64,000 nucleotides of DNA from positions 91,062 through 155,061 of the forward strand of contig NZ_QWVS01000011.1 of assembly GCF_003570725.1 (NCBI RefSeq), written 5' to 3'. Under the pieces are notes generated by a model. The model saw nothing but the letters and a program-made list of their open reading frames with translations, was not told where the DNA came from and did not search any database. Source of the stretch: Peribacillus asahii (GTDB taxonomy: Bacteria > Bacillota > Bacilli > Bacillales > DSM-1321). The position numbers were made by a program, and so were the translations under genes. Below, one piece after another: positions 47,522 to 55,997 of the stretch (position 1 is the first letter of the stretch; each line of letters opens with the position of its first letter).

Positions 47522-47941
47522 ATGAAGAAATTAGTTATTATATTTGTTTTATTGTTCATGATAAGTGGTTGTGGTCAGAAAATTCCCAAACCTAAAGATA
47601 TAATTGAGAATGTTCATAGTCCTTTTGAAACTAGAGCAGAAGCATCTGCATGGAAGGCAATGAAAGAGGACTTTTTTGTGAAAACAATAGTTAAAGAAGA
47701 TAATGTGTATGTGGAGTGTTATGTAAAAGGATATAGCTTTTCACAAACGAATTCTAAAAAGTTGGCAACGGTTACCGTTTCTATAGATGGAAAAAAGCAT
47801 AGTGAGCGTACGACAGCAGCTTTTGTTGTAAGAGATGTACCGAATGGAAAACACAGGATGAAGCTTGAAGTTTTAAATGAAGATGGAGAAAAAACAGGAC
47901 TAACAAAAGAAGTGGAGGTACATATTGAGTCAACTATCTAA
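47522..47941 (+). CDS. Small lipoprotein, function unknown
   Basis: A 139-residue lipoprotein. The signal ends in FMISGC (Cys about 18); the mature part is Lys-rich with an immunoglobulin-like pattern (ATVTVSIDGKKHSE, VPNGKHRMKLEVLNEDG), typical of extracellular beta domains. GGGAGG precedes the ATG. It is inserted between ylbE and ylbF, where B. subtilis has no gene. Confidence 0.7.
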   Translation: MKKLVIIFVLLFMISGCGQKIPKPKDIIENVHSPFETRAEASAWKAMKEDFFVKTIVKEDNVYVECYVKGYSFSQTNSKKLATVTVSIDGKKHSERTTAAFVVRDVPNGKHRMKLEVLNEDGEKTGLTKEVEVHIESTI

Positions 47942-47995
47942 TGGCTCGCTTCTTGAGTCGGAAAATGGTAAAATGGTGGTGGAGGTGAGCGATTA

Positions 47996-48439
47996 ATGCT
48001 TGCTACTATGGAAACCATTGAAATCGTTCAAAAAGCTGAAGCACTGGCTGAATTAGTGATGCAATCTGAAATTGGTGAAAATTATTTTGCTCATTTATAT
48101 AAACTAAAGAATGATCAACTCGCGCAACAAAAAATTAAAAAGTTTGTGGCGCTGAAAGACTTATACGAGGAAGTTCAACGTTTTGGGAAGTATCATCCGG
48201 AATATAAAAGGATCAATACCAATATTCGCGAGGCAAAACGAGATATGGATTTGCATCCGACGATTGCTAATTTTAAAAGAGCTGAAATGGATTTGCAAAC
48301 GGTATTAGATGAAATCAGCATGAAAATTGGTCGAGCTGTTTCCCCTCAAATAAAAGTTCCAACAGGCAATCCTTTCTTTGATTCAGGATCGGGCTGCTCT
48401 GGAGGTTGTGGAACAGGAGGCAGCTGTGGCTGTTCTTAA
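47996..48439 (+). CDS. ricF: RicF (YlbF), RNase Y-regulating Y-complex subunit
   Basis: A 147-residue helical protein of the YlbF/YmcA family. With YmcA and YaaT it forms the Ric complex that directs RNase Y maturation of operon mRNAs and supports competence, biofilm formation and sporulation. The Cys/Gly-rich tail (GCSGGCGTGGSCGCS) supplies ligands for the complex's iron-sulfur cluster. GGAGGTGA lies 7 bases before the ATG. Confidence 0.9.
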   Translation: MLATMETIEIVQKAEALAELVMQSEIGENYFAHLYKLKNDQLAQQKIKKFVALKDLYEEVQRFGKYHPEYKRINTNIREAKRDMDLHPTIANFKRAEMDLQTVLDEISMKIGRAVSPQIKVPTGNPFFDSGSGCSGGCGTGGSCGCS

Positions 48440-48449
48440 CGAAGCATTA

Positions 48450-48490
48450 AATTGGTGTAAGGATACTAAGTATCTCTACACCAATTTTTA
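48450..48490 (+). terminator. Terminator of ricF
   Basis: AATTGGTGTA / TACACCAATT stem with a bulged inner helix and T5. Confidence 0.85.
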
Positions 48491-48555
48491 GTTGAAAGCA
48501 AAGTTTTTCCTATGCTACACTGAATAAAAACCTTTAATATGAGGGAGATAAAAAT

Positions 48556-48831
48556 ATGATTGGAGCTAGGCAAGGAATTATTGTCTATTTACATACATTA
48601 AAACAAGCGAAAATGCTTAGAAAATTTGGAAATATTCATTATGTATCCAAAAAGCTAAAGTATGTCGTTCTGTATACGGATATGGATGAAGTAGAGGCGT
48701 TAGTAGAAAAGCTAAGAGGCTATTCTTTCGTAAAAAAAGTCGATCTTTCTCATAAACCTTTTCTCAAGGTAGAATACGAGAATTCCAAGCCAGATAAAGC
48801 GAAAGAATATGATTATAAGATGGGTATTTAA
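48556..48831 (+). CDS. ylbG: UPF0298 family protein YlbG
   Basis: A 91-residue protein starting [24 protein letters not shown], the UPF0298/DUF2129 signature; an alpha/beta fold of unknown function. AGGGAG precedes the ATG. It lies directly after ylbF, as in B. subtilis. Confidence 0.9.
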   Translation: MIGARQGIIVYLHTLKQAKMLRKFGNIHYVSKKLKYVVLYTDMDEVEALVEKLRGYSFVKKVDLSHKPFLKVEYENSKPDKAKEYDYKMGI

Positions 48832-48868
48832 AAGGACTGTTCTCACAGCTGTGGGAACAGTCCTTTTA
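48830..48868 (+). terminator. Terminator of ylbG
   Basis: AAAAGGACTGTTC and GAACAGTCCTTTT arms with an inner CACAGCTGTG; begins in the stop codon. Confidence 0.9.
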
Positions 48869-48923
48869 TTACAATACGTATTCAATTGCTTACTTAGTAT
48901 TGAATGATTATCATACTGCTTTT

Positions 48924-49322
48924 TTAAAATCCTGTTTTCATCGGTGGTAAATATTTATTCATACGCAAAATGCCGATTAAATGCTGGTAATACAAATCTA
49001 GTTCTGCAAACAGCGTGGATGGTTTAATCTCTAATTCGATAATGGACTTGTCGAGTTCCTTTGCCAATCCTTCAAAAAGCTCGTATCGCTTATTTGGAGT
49101 TGTTTGTGGGTTGGGGATGCCTTCGCGACAAATATAAAGTGCTTGAAACTCTCCTTCAGTTGTCGGGTGCATTACGACAACAAGAGATGTTACTTGTTTA
49201 TCGTTTAAGGTTGTGTGAAGGGCTAATAATCTAGCTACTCGATGTCTATTGTTTTTTCCGATTTCTAGTAATTCATATAAATCAGAATATCCTTGTCCAA
49301 GTTCAATGAAACGTTGAATCAA
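48924..49322 (-). CDS. DUF7147 family protein
   Basis: A 132-residue soluble protein of a Bacillus family starting MIQRFIELGQGYSDLYEL, with SLVVVMHPTTEGEFQALYIC and LYYQHLIGILRMN. Some databases mislabel relatives as methylthioribose kinase, but no kinase motif is present. Function unknown. Opposite in strand to its neighbours. Confidence 0.75.
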   Translation of the reverse strand: MIQRFIELGQGYSDLYELLEIGKNNRHRVARLLALHTTLNDKQVTSLVVVMHPTTEGEFQALYICREGIPNPQTTPNKRYELFEGLAKELDKSIIELEIKPSTLFAELDLYYQHLIGILRMNKYLPPMKTGF

Positions 49323-49405
49323 TTCAATCTCTCCTTATGTGCATATTCCTTCATACTGTACCATTTTCCTGTTCAAAAGAGAAGTTATACAACTGCTATG
49401 TGTTT

Positions 49406-49688
49406 AATAAAGTGAAACTTCCATCAGTGGGGGGCCTTCATCCTCCACTGATGGTTAGCTGAACCAATCGGCAATCGGACCTTTACTACAAAAGCGAGGC
49501 GACTGTTCAGCTCTGACAAGCATAAGATGAAATGCGGCGTGGCGAAGTTTGCCACAGAGCATGACAGCTTATGACCTCGAGGGACTAGAGCCGCAACTAG
49601 ATGAGAGCAGTTGTCCCCCATCTATCTTCTTTGATTCCTCATAAGCTTGAGGTAAGGCTCTTACTGCCAGTTAAGTGTGGGATAAATA
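49406..49688 (-). repeat. Dispersed structured repeat, copy C (longest)
   Basis: About 283 bases and the most complete copy, reading on the minus strand from TTTATCCCACACTTAACTGG to AAGTTTCACTTTATT. It shares long blocks with copy B (CATCTAGTTGCGGC, GAACAGTCGCCTCGCTTTTG, TAGTAAAGGTCCGATTG) and with copy A (CTCAAGCTTATGAGGAA). The closing hairpin pairs 49421-49430 with 49445-49454. It also has an extra ACTTCGCCACGCC block that copies A and B lack. Confidence 0.78.
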
Positions 49689-49839
49689 AAAGATGTATGA
49701 AACTCTCCTTTTATCTAAAATTAACAAGGGGTCAATAGGACTATAAAAAGAACTTAAGGATAAGTTCATAGAATATTCCCGTGACTTTTCGAGTACGTTT
49801 TGGTACTTTGGTATCATGGATAGAGAGGGGAATTGGGTT

Positions 49840-51237
49840 GTGAAGCGTTTATTTTTTACCATTCTTTTTTTATTATTGCTTATAATGGGCGGAGTGCTTT
49901 TTTGGCAATGGAATGTTTATTTAGAGAAGCAAAGTGCCCAATCTAAACATATTTCCTATCAGGTAAATGAAACGATACATATGGAGGTAAAAGGTCGTTA
50001 TATCGAAGTTGAACATGAATTTTTCGGTCTTCCGACTGGGAACTATCAGTTAAACTTTCAAAAATCTATTAAACCAGTATGTCAAGAAGACGATAAAAGT
50101 TGTCAACAATCAGGTAATCAAAAGCAGAATCTAGAGACAAATGGGGGTACGCTTCGCTTTACGTACAAGTTAAAAAAATCAACGTCACAAGCTTTTGTAT
50201 TGGATAACTGGGCCGTTCAATTAGAACAGGTCAAGATAGAAAATACACGTGTGGAAATTACCGATTACTCTAACAAAGTGGGAATTTGGGCTGCTGGAGC
50301 TCGTTTAATCGGTGAAACAGAGAAAGAGAAAATAAGTTATTACGTATTTGAAGGAAGAGAAGGGACATTCCCTTTATACTACCAACAAAAAAAGAGCAAG
50401 CAGTTTGAAGCGGGTGATGTAATGGTGTATGGTGCTTCTTCTGGTCGATTAGTTCAAGCAGTTCAAAAATATGAAGCAATAGCACCTATTACATTGATTA
50501 TTACAACAGCCGCCTCTCCTTTTTCCTCAGAACATTTGCTGATTGGCCCTAGTGTAGATAAGCTAGCCCACGTGTTATCTAAGCGCTATTACCAAACCTA
50601 TTACCCATTCTCAAATAAAAAAGAGCGATGGCTACAATCGGTTATTGGTGCTTATGTGCGAGATGAGAAGCCGAAAGGTAAAGCGAAACAATTATATGAA
50701 GAACTGGCTAAAGGGTTGACGAAAGAGCAACAAGCAGCATTCGTTTCTGTATTGAAAAAGAAGCGGGGACAGGAATTTTCAGCTGAGTATTTAGATGAAT
50801 TATTATCAAACGTTACAGGACTTGTAACCCATTATTTTGAATTGAATAAAGTGAAAAGTCACAAAGTTCATCCGCTTATTTTTATCAATCAGGCTAAATG
50901 GCTGAATCGAGACGGGGAACATTCAGTTGTACAATCTGTGACTGTTCGTTTGAAACGTTATTATTTATTAGAGCAGGTAACGGAAAAACTAGGATTTCAC
51001 GCAGAGTGGGTGAATCAGCACTTTTATTTAAATAATGGTTCAAAGACATTTCGTTTATACCCAGGAAAAAAAGTATTTCTCTACAATGAAAAAGCGCATA
51101 GTGTAGAAGGGACGTTATTAACACAATTTAATAATCAGTATTATATTAGCGAAGATTATATGTTAAAGGTATTTAACGTATTTGTTCGTGAACAAAACAA
51201 TGAGTTGGAATTGGTGGATTTGAATACGTTACAGTAA
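49840..51237 (+). CDS. Membrane-anchored stalk-domain protein, function unknown
   Basis: A 465-residue protein with one N-terminal helix (LFFTILFLLLLIMGGVLFW), a long outside region, and a C-terminal segment resembling a copper amine oxidase N-terminal (stalk) domain (TVRLKRYYLLEQVTEKLGF, FRLYPGKKVFLYNE). The GTG at 49840 is 9 bases after GAGGGG; the ATG at 49816 has no ribosome site. Not present at this place in B. subtilis. Likely a cell-surface protein. Confidence 0.7.
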   Translation: MKRLFFTILFLLLLIMGGVLFWQWNVYLEKQSAQSKHISYQVNETIHMEVKGRYIEVEHEFFGLPTGNYQLNFQKSIKPVCQEDDKSCQQSGNQKQNLETNGGTLRFTYKLKKSTSQAFVLDNWAVQLEQVKIENTRVEITDYSNKVGIWAAGARLIGETEKEKISYYVFEGREGTFPLYYQQKKSKQFEAGDVMVYGASSGRLVQAVQKYEAIAPITLIITTAASPFSSEHLLIGPSVDKLAHVLSKRYYQTYYPFSNKKERWLQSVIGAYVRDEKPKGKAKQLYEELAKGLTKEQQAAFVSVLKKKRGQEFSAEYLDELLSNVTGLVTHYFELNKVKSHKVHPLIFINQAKWLNRDGEHSVVQSVTVRLKRYYLLEQVTEKLGFHAEWVNQHFYLNNGSKTFRLYPGKKVFLYNEKAHSVEGTLLTQFNNQYYISEDYMLKVFNVFVREQNNELELVDLNTLQ

Positions 51238-51293
51238 GAAAAGCGTAGTCTGGAAAATAACACATATCAAAGAGCTTTACGCCCTTATGGTAT

Positions 51294-51322
51294 AAAAAAA
51301 AGCCCTGCAGACTTCTGCAGGG
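51294..51322 (-). terminator. Terminator of the 44-residue minus-strand gene
   Basis: CCCTGCAG / CTGCAGGG (51303-51310 with 51315-51322), with eight T on the minus strand. On the plus strand the tail is only TCCTTCT, so it serves the minus strand. Confidence 0.75.
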
Positions 51323-51344
51323 TCCTTCTATGTCTGATTAAGGA

Positions 51345-51479
51345 CTAGAAGGCAAAGGGAGAGGAGAAACCGGAGGAAGAACTTATGGGGAAACGTAAGC
51401 CTTCTCCGCGGTTGGCAACAACATCTACGATAGTGATGTTGTTATTCACATTATGACCAAAATTCTCCTTATTATTCAT
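51345..51479 (-). CDS. Possible 44-residue peptide gene
   Basis: A short frame (starts MNNKENFGHNVNNNITIVDV, ends SSGFSSPFAF), Asn- then Ser-rich, with a strong terminator 22 bases past its stop on the same strand. No good ribosome site precedes the ATG; an in-frame GTG at codon 11 has AAGGAG 13 bases upstream. The composition recalls small spore-associated peptides, but I do not recognise a family. Confidence 0.42.
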   Translation of the reverse strand: MNNKENFGHNVNNNITIVDVVANRGEGLRFPISSSSGFSSPFAF

Positions 51480-51580
51480 GAAACGTGTTGTATTGTTCTT
51501 ATTTTTTTTATTGGCGTGCTATTTGGAATGTGTTAGGATAATTGAGTAACAGAAATTTGTCGGAAAAATGTGGTGAGAAC

Positions 51581-52156
51581 ATGAGAGTCGTTTCTGGAAC
51601 ATGTAAAGGAAGACCGTTGAAAGCTGTACCGGGTACAGGAACCCGTCCTACAACTGATAAAGTAAAAGAATCGATTTTTAATATGATTGGCCCGTATTTT
51701 GATGGCGGCCTTGTGCTGGATTTATTTGCAGGCAGCGGGGGACTTGGTATAGAAGCGTTAAGCCGAGGGGCGGATCGAGCTATTTTCGTCGATCGTGACT
51801 ATGCAGCTTTTCAAACAGTGAAAGCGAACTTAGAGCTATGTAAATTGACGGATCAAGCAGAGCTTTATAAAAATGATTCACAACGAGCATTGAAGGCGCT
51901 TATTAAACGGGAGTTAACGTTTGATTTAATTATGCTCGACCCACCTTATAAGAAGCAAAAGCTTATCGAGTTGCTAGAGGAAATATCAAAGGCTAGACTG
52001 TTAAATGATAAGGGATACATCGTTTGTGAACATAGCCATGATGTTACTTTGCCGGAGCAAGTCGGTGATTTAGTTATAAAAAGAAAAGAAGTCTATGGAA
52101 TTATCGCCGTTACTATTTATCAATGGGGGTATCTTCAAGACGAACAGGGGGAATAA
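51581..52156 (+). CDS. rsmD: 16S rRNA (guanine966-N2)-methyltransferase
   Basis: A 191-residue SAM-dependent methylase (YlbH). The SAM loop is LDLFAGSGGLGIEALSRG, and the catalytic motif MLDPPYKKQ is of the N-methylating DPPY type. The start RVVSGTCKGRPLKAVPG is the family's RNA-binding segment. The ATG at 51581 follows GGTGAG; the longer frame lacks support. Next to coaD, as in most Firmicutes. Confidence 0.94.
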   Translation: MRVVSGTCKGRPLKAVPGTGTRPTTDKVKESIFNMIGPYFDGGLVLDLFAGSGGLGIEALSRGADRAIFVDRDYAAFQTVKANLELCKLTDQAELYKNDSQRALKALIKRELTFDLIMLDPPYKKQKLIELLEEISKARLLNDKGYIVCEHSHDVTLPEQVGDLVIKRKEVYGIIAVTIYQWGYLQDEQGE

Positions 52157-52645
<489 letters not shown>

Positions 52646-52651
52646 CTGAAT

Positions 52652-52701
52652 ATTCCACTAAAAGAGAGCGTGTCATTCGACGCGCTCTCTTTTAGTGGAA
52701 T
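52652..52701. terminator. Bidirectional terminator between coaD and ylbJ
   Basis: ATTCCACTAAAAGAGAGCG and its complement form a perfect 19-bp stem (52652-52670 with 52683-52701) between convergent genes. Confidence 0.85.
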
Positions 52702-53915
52702 TAAAATCGAATTATTCTTTTGGCTATAATGCATGTATAAACACTTAAACTAATAATGGTGAACAGAGGTCCTAAGTGGAGCATTTGTTCATATAATGTT
52801 GTTGTTTCATCTCCAATAATCTGACTAACCGGAAAAGCGAGTGCGGCATGTCCATAGTCTGGAATCTCTACATAAAGTGAATTCCAAAGCAGATAAGCAA
52901 GTGTTGCGGCAATAAAGCCATGCAGGACGCGGGCAAAGAAAAAGGGAGCAAAACGGATATCTGTTTCGGCTAAAATACTTGCTACTTGCGCTTGAACGCT
53001 TAAGCCGCTGAACGCTAAAATAAAGCTTGCAATCATCGCTTGCTGTAATAAATTAGCGTTTGAAATTGAGCTTGTCATTTTTGCGCCAAGCGTCATTTCA
53101 AACAGTCCCGAAATAAAAGGAATGCTAAAGGAAGGTGACAGTGAAAATACATGTAAACATCCAGCTATGGCTTTTGCAAGCAAGGCTGTTACATTCATTT
53201 GAGATAATAGCTGATTGATAACTGAAAATAGAATGATAAACCCGCCAATCATTAATAATGTATGAATGGAAGAGGTCACCGAGTCGCCGAGCATTTTTCC
53301 AAATGGTCGAGTTTCCTTTAAACGTGTCCGATGCATCTGCTTGAGGGCCGCTTTTATAGATGGAAGTTTGATTATTCTATTTGGAATGGCTTGCTCCTCT
53401 TTTTGTCCATAAAACCGCATGATGAAGCCAACAATCATATTTCCTCCGTAATGAGCCGCTGCAAGAAGGATACCAAGCTTTGGGTTTTGAAAAAAACCAA
53501 CGGAAACGGCAACGAAAATAAATAATGGATTTGAGGAGTTAGTAAAGGAAACAAGACGTTCTCCTTCAATTCGAGTTAGTTGTTTTTCCAGTCGAAGTCT
53601 AGCGGTAAATTTTGCTCCAGCAGGAAAGCCGGAAGCTAGCCCCATTGCCCAGACAAAACCACCTACACCAGGAACGCGAAAAAATGGTCGCATTAATGGT
53701 TCAAACATGACTCCTAGAAAGCTAACAACACCAAAGCAAATTAATAGCTCAGAAATAATTAAAAACGGCAAAAGAGATGGAAAGACAATTTGCCACCACA
53801 TATGTAAGCCGTTCTTAGAGGCGTCAAAGGACTCCTGAGGAAAAACGACTAATGCAATGGCCATAATCGTAATGAGTAGGGCTAAGGTGATTGATTTAAG
53901 TTTCGGTAACAACAA
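52701..53915 (-). CDS. ylbJ: Sporulation integral membrane protein YlbJ
   Basis: A 404-residue protein with about 8-10 membrane helices of the nucleoside-recognition (Gate) family, needed for heat-resistant spores. Family segments GLASGFPAGAKFTARLR and FTNSSNPLFI are present. The TTG at 53915 lies just after AAGGAGG and gives the same length as B. subtilis YlbJ (408). The frame continues upstream another 48 codons without support. Confidence 0.88.
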   Translation of the reverse strand: MLLPKLKSITLALLITIMAIALVVFPQESFDASKNGLHMWWQIVFPSLLPFLIISELLICFGVVSFLGVMFEPLMRPFFRVPGVGGFVWAMGLASGFPAGAKFTARLRLEKQLTRIEGERLVSFTNSSNPLFIFVAVSVGFFQNPKLGILLAAAHYGGNMIVGFIMRFYGQKEEQAIPNRIIKLPSIKAALKQMHRTRLKETRPFGKMLGDSVTSSIHTLLMIGGFIILFSVINQLLSQMNVTALLAKAIAGCLHVFSLSPSFSIPFISGLFEMTLGAKMTSSISNANLLQQAMIASFILAFSGLSVQAQVASILAETDIRFAPFFFARVLHGFIAATLAYLLWNSLYVEIPDYGHAALAFPVSQIIGDETTTLYEQMLHLGPLFTIISLSVYTCIIAKRIIRF

Positions 53916-54122
53916 AGCTTGCTCCTCCTTAATCAGGAATCTGCTAGGCACTTTATGCATATGAGTGATAAAATAAAAGGAAGTTTTATACAAGTGGGAA
54001 AACCAAGATAAAAAGTAATTTACTAAATCGAAGCTAATCATTTTATCCTGTTTAAACAATATGCTTGTATGAACCGCTTTAAGACAATAATTTTGAATGA
54101 GACAATTTGAGGAGGAATAGCA

Positions 54123-54920
54123 TTGCGAGAACCGAAGATTGGATTAGCGCTTGGTTCGGGTGGTGCGCGAGGTTTTGCTCACCTAGGTGTGATTCGGGTA
54201 TTACAAGAAGAGGGCATTCCTATTGACTTAATTGCAGGGAGCAGCATGGGAGCGATGGTGGGTGCTTTATTTGCAGCGGGCTCAGATATTGAGCGGCTTT
54301 ATAAACTATCGCGTGTATTTAAAAGGAAGTATTATTTAGATTTTACGTTTCCGAAAATGGGTTTTGTTGCAGGGAAGCGAGTAAAAGAATTAATTCGGGT
54401 ATTTACATATGGAAAGAAGTTAGAAGAATTAGATATCCCTGTTGCGGTTGTAGCAACTGACATTCGAACAGGAGAAAAGGTTGTTTTTCAGCAGGGACCG
54501 ATTGCTCCAGCTGTCCGCGCAAGTATTTCGATACCCGGTATTTTTGTTCCGGAGAAAATTGATAATCATCTACTAGTTGATGGAGGTGTCGTTGATCGGG
54601 TACCTGTCTCGGTTGCAAAGCAAATGGGAGCAGATATCGTTATTGGTGTAGATGTTTCGCATATTAATCAAGAGGTAGAGATTACATCTATTTATGATGT
54701 GATTATGCAAAGCCTTGATATTTTACAAATGGAATTGGTCGAGAATAGAGAGTTTGCTTCCGATGTCATGATTCGTCCGCGAGTGGAAAAGTATAGTTCA
54801 AAATCATTTACAAATATATCTGAAATAATTAGTATTGGAGAAGAAGCAGCTAGACAGAAAGTCGATTACATTAAATCATGTGTTGCATCTTGGAAGGAGT
54901 CTTGCAAAAATGAGCCGTAA
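54123..54920 (+). CDS. ylbK: Patatin-like phospholipase YlbK
   Basis: A 265-residue patatin/RssA-type hydrolase with the oxyanion loop GSGGARGFAHLG, the nucleophile GSSMGAM (Ser about 41) and the catalytic DGG (LVDGGVVDRVP). Probably acts on membrane lipids. The TTG start is 7 bases after GAGGAGG. Its end overlaps ylbL by 11 bases. Confidence 0.9.
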   Translation: MREPKIGLALGSGGARGFAHLGVIRVLQEEGIPIDLIAGSSMGAMVGALFAAGSDIERLYKLSRVFKRKYYLDFTFPKMGFVAGKRVKELIRVFTYGKKLEELDIPVAVVATDIRTGEKVVFQQGPIAPAVRASISIPGIFVPEKIDNHLLVDGGVVDRVPVSVAKQMGADIVIGVDVSHINQEVEITSIYDVIMQSLDILQMELVENREFASDVMIRPRVEKYSSKSFTNISEIISIGEEAARQKVDYIKSCVASWKESCKNEP

Positions 54921-55932
54921 AGCGTATGTCAACACTACTTTAGTGGTTGCCTTGCTTCTTTTTGCCTCTGCATTTTATTATTTGCCGTATTATGTGACAA
55001 AGCCTGGTATGGCGAAAGAATTAGAACCGATTATTGAAGTTTCTGGCGGTGATCGAGCAGAAGGGAGCTTCATGCTCACAACGGTTAGAATGGGAAGAGC
55101 AAATATTTATTCGTATTTGCTTGCTAAATGGAGTGATTATCAAGAAATTTATCCAGAGGCATCTGTTCGAGGCGAGGATGAAACGGATGAAGAATATAAT
55201 GTAAGGCAGCTGCATTTAATGGATACTTCGAAAAATCATGCCATTAAAGTGGCTTATGATCACGCTGGGAAAGAGTTTTCTTATCAGTATCTGGGTGTGT
55301 TTGTCTTAGATGTACACGAGGATATGCCAGCGGCTGGAATTTTAAAAGCAGGTGATCAAATTATTCAAGTCGATCGCTTAAGTTTTGATTCCTCGCAACA
55401 ATTCATTGATTATATTGCTACGAAAAAAGCAGGGGATACCGTTGACATCGTTTATAAGCGAGAAGAAACGGAGAAACAAGCAACAATCACCCTGCAAGCA
55501 TTTAAAGATAAACCAAATCAAGTAGGATTAGGTATCTCTCTTGATGATGCTACGAGAGTCATAACCGTTCCAAAAGTGTCTATTGATTCTGAGCAAATCG
55601 GTGGACCATCGGCAGGATTAATGTTTTCTTTAGAAATTTATAATCAATTAACCAAAGGGGATTTAACGCAAGGATATCAAATTGCAGGTACAGGTACGAT
55701 TGATGAAGAAGGAAAAGTAGGGCCTATTGGAGGCATTCAACAGAAAATTGTCGCGGCTGATAAATCAGGTGCTGATATTTTCTTTGCACCTAATGAGGAA
55801 GGGAATCCTCATTCCAATTATCAAGAGGCATTAGTGGCAGCGAAAGATATTAATACGAAGATGAAGATTGTTCCAGTTGATCACTTTACAGATGCCCTGC
55901 ATTATTTAAAAACATTAGAAGATAAAAAATAA
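54910..55932 (+). CDS. ylbL: Lon-like PDZ-domain protease YlbL
   Basis: A 340-residue membrane-anchored serine protease: an N-terminal helix (TTLVVALLLFASAFYYLPYY), a PDZ domain (about 115-200), and a C-terminal Lon-type domain with catalytic Ser in GGPSAGLMFSLE and Lys in IVAADKSGADIF. In B. subtilis YlbL degrades the cell-division inhibitor YneA with CtpA. The ATG at 54910 follows GAAGGAG; the longer frame would run inside ylbK. Confidence 0.93.
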   Translation: MSRKAYVNTTLVVALLLFASAFYYLPYYVTKPGMAKELEPIIEVSGGDRAEGSFMLTTVRMGRANIYSYLLAKWSDYQEIYPEASVRGEDETDEEYNVRQLHLMDTSKNHAIKVAYDHAGKEFSYQYLGVFVLDVHEDMPAAGILKAGDQIIQVDRLSFDSSQQFIDYIATKKAGDTVDIVYKREETEKQATITLQAFKDKPNQVGLGISLDDATRVITVPKVSIDSEQIGGPSAGLMFSLEIYNQLTKGDLTQGYQIAGTGTIDEEGKVGPIGGIQQKIVAADKSGADIFFAPNEEGNPHSNYQEALVAAKDINTKMKIVPVDHFTDALHYLKTLEDKK

Positions 55933-55968
55933 GAGGCGGACTTTGACTTTCCGTCTCTTATTTTTTAT
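55924..55968. terminator. Terminator between ylbL and tmcAL
   Basis: AAAAAATAAGAG and CTCTTATTTTTT arms with an inner CGGA/TCCG, starting in the ylbL stop. It works in both directions. Confidence 0.85.
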
Positions 55969-55997
55969 TGTTCATCAATAGCGCTCCCTCACAATTG

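Noticed and set aside
49424..49621. 65-codon frame inside repeat copy C
   Set aside because: Lies wholly in the structured repeat, with no ribosome site; similarity to the copy B frame reflects the shared DNA.
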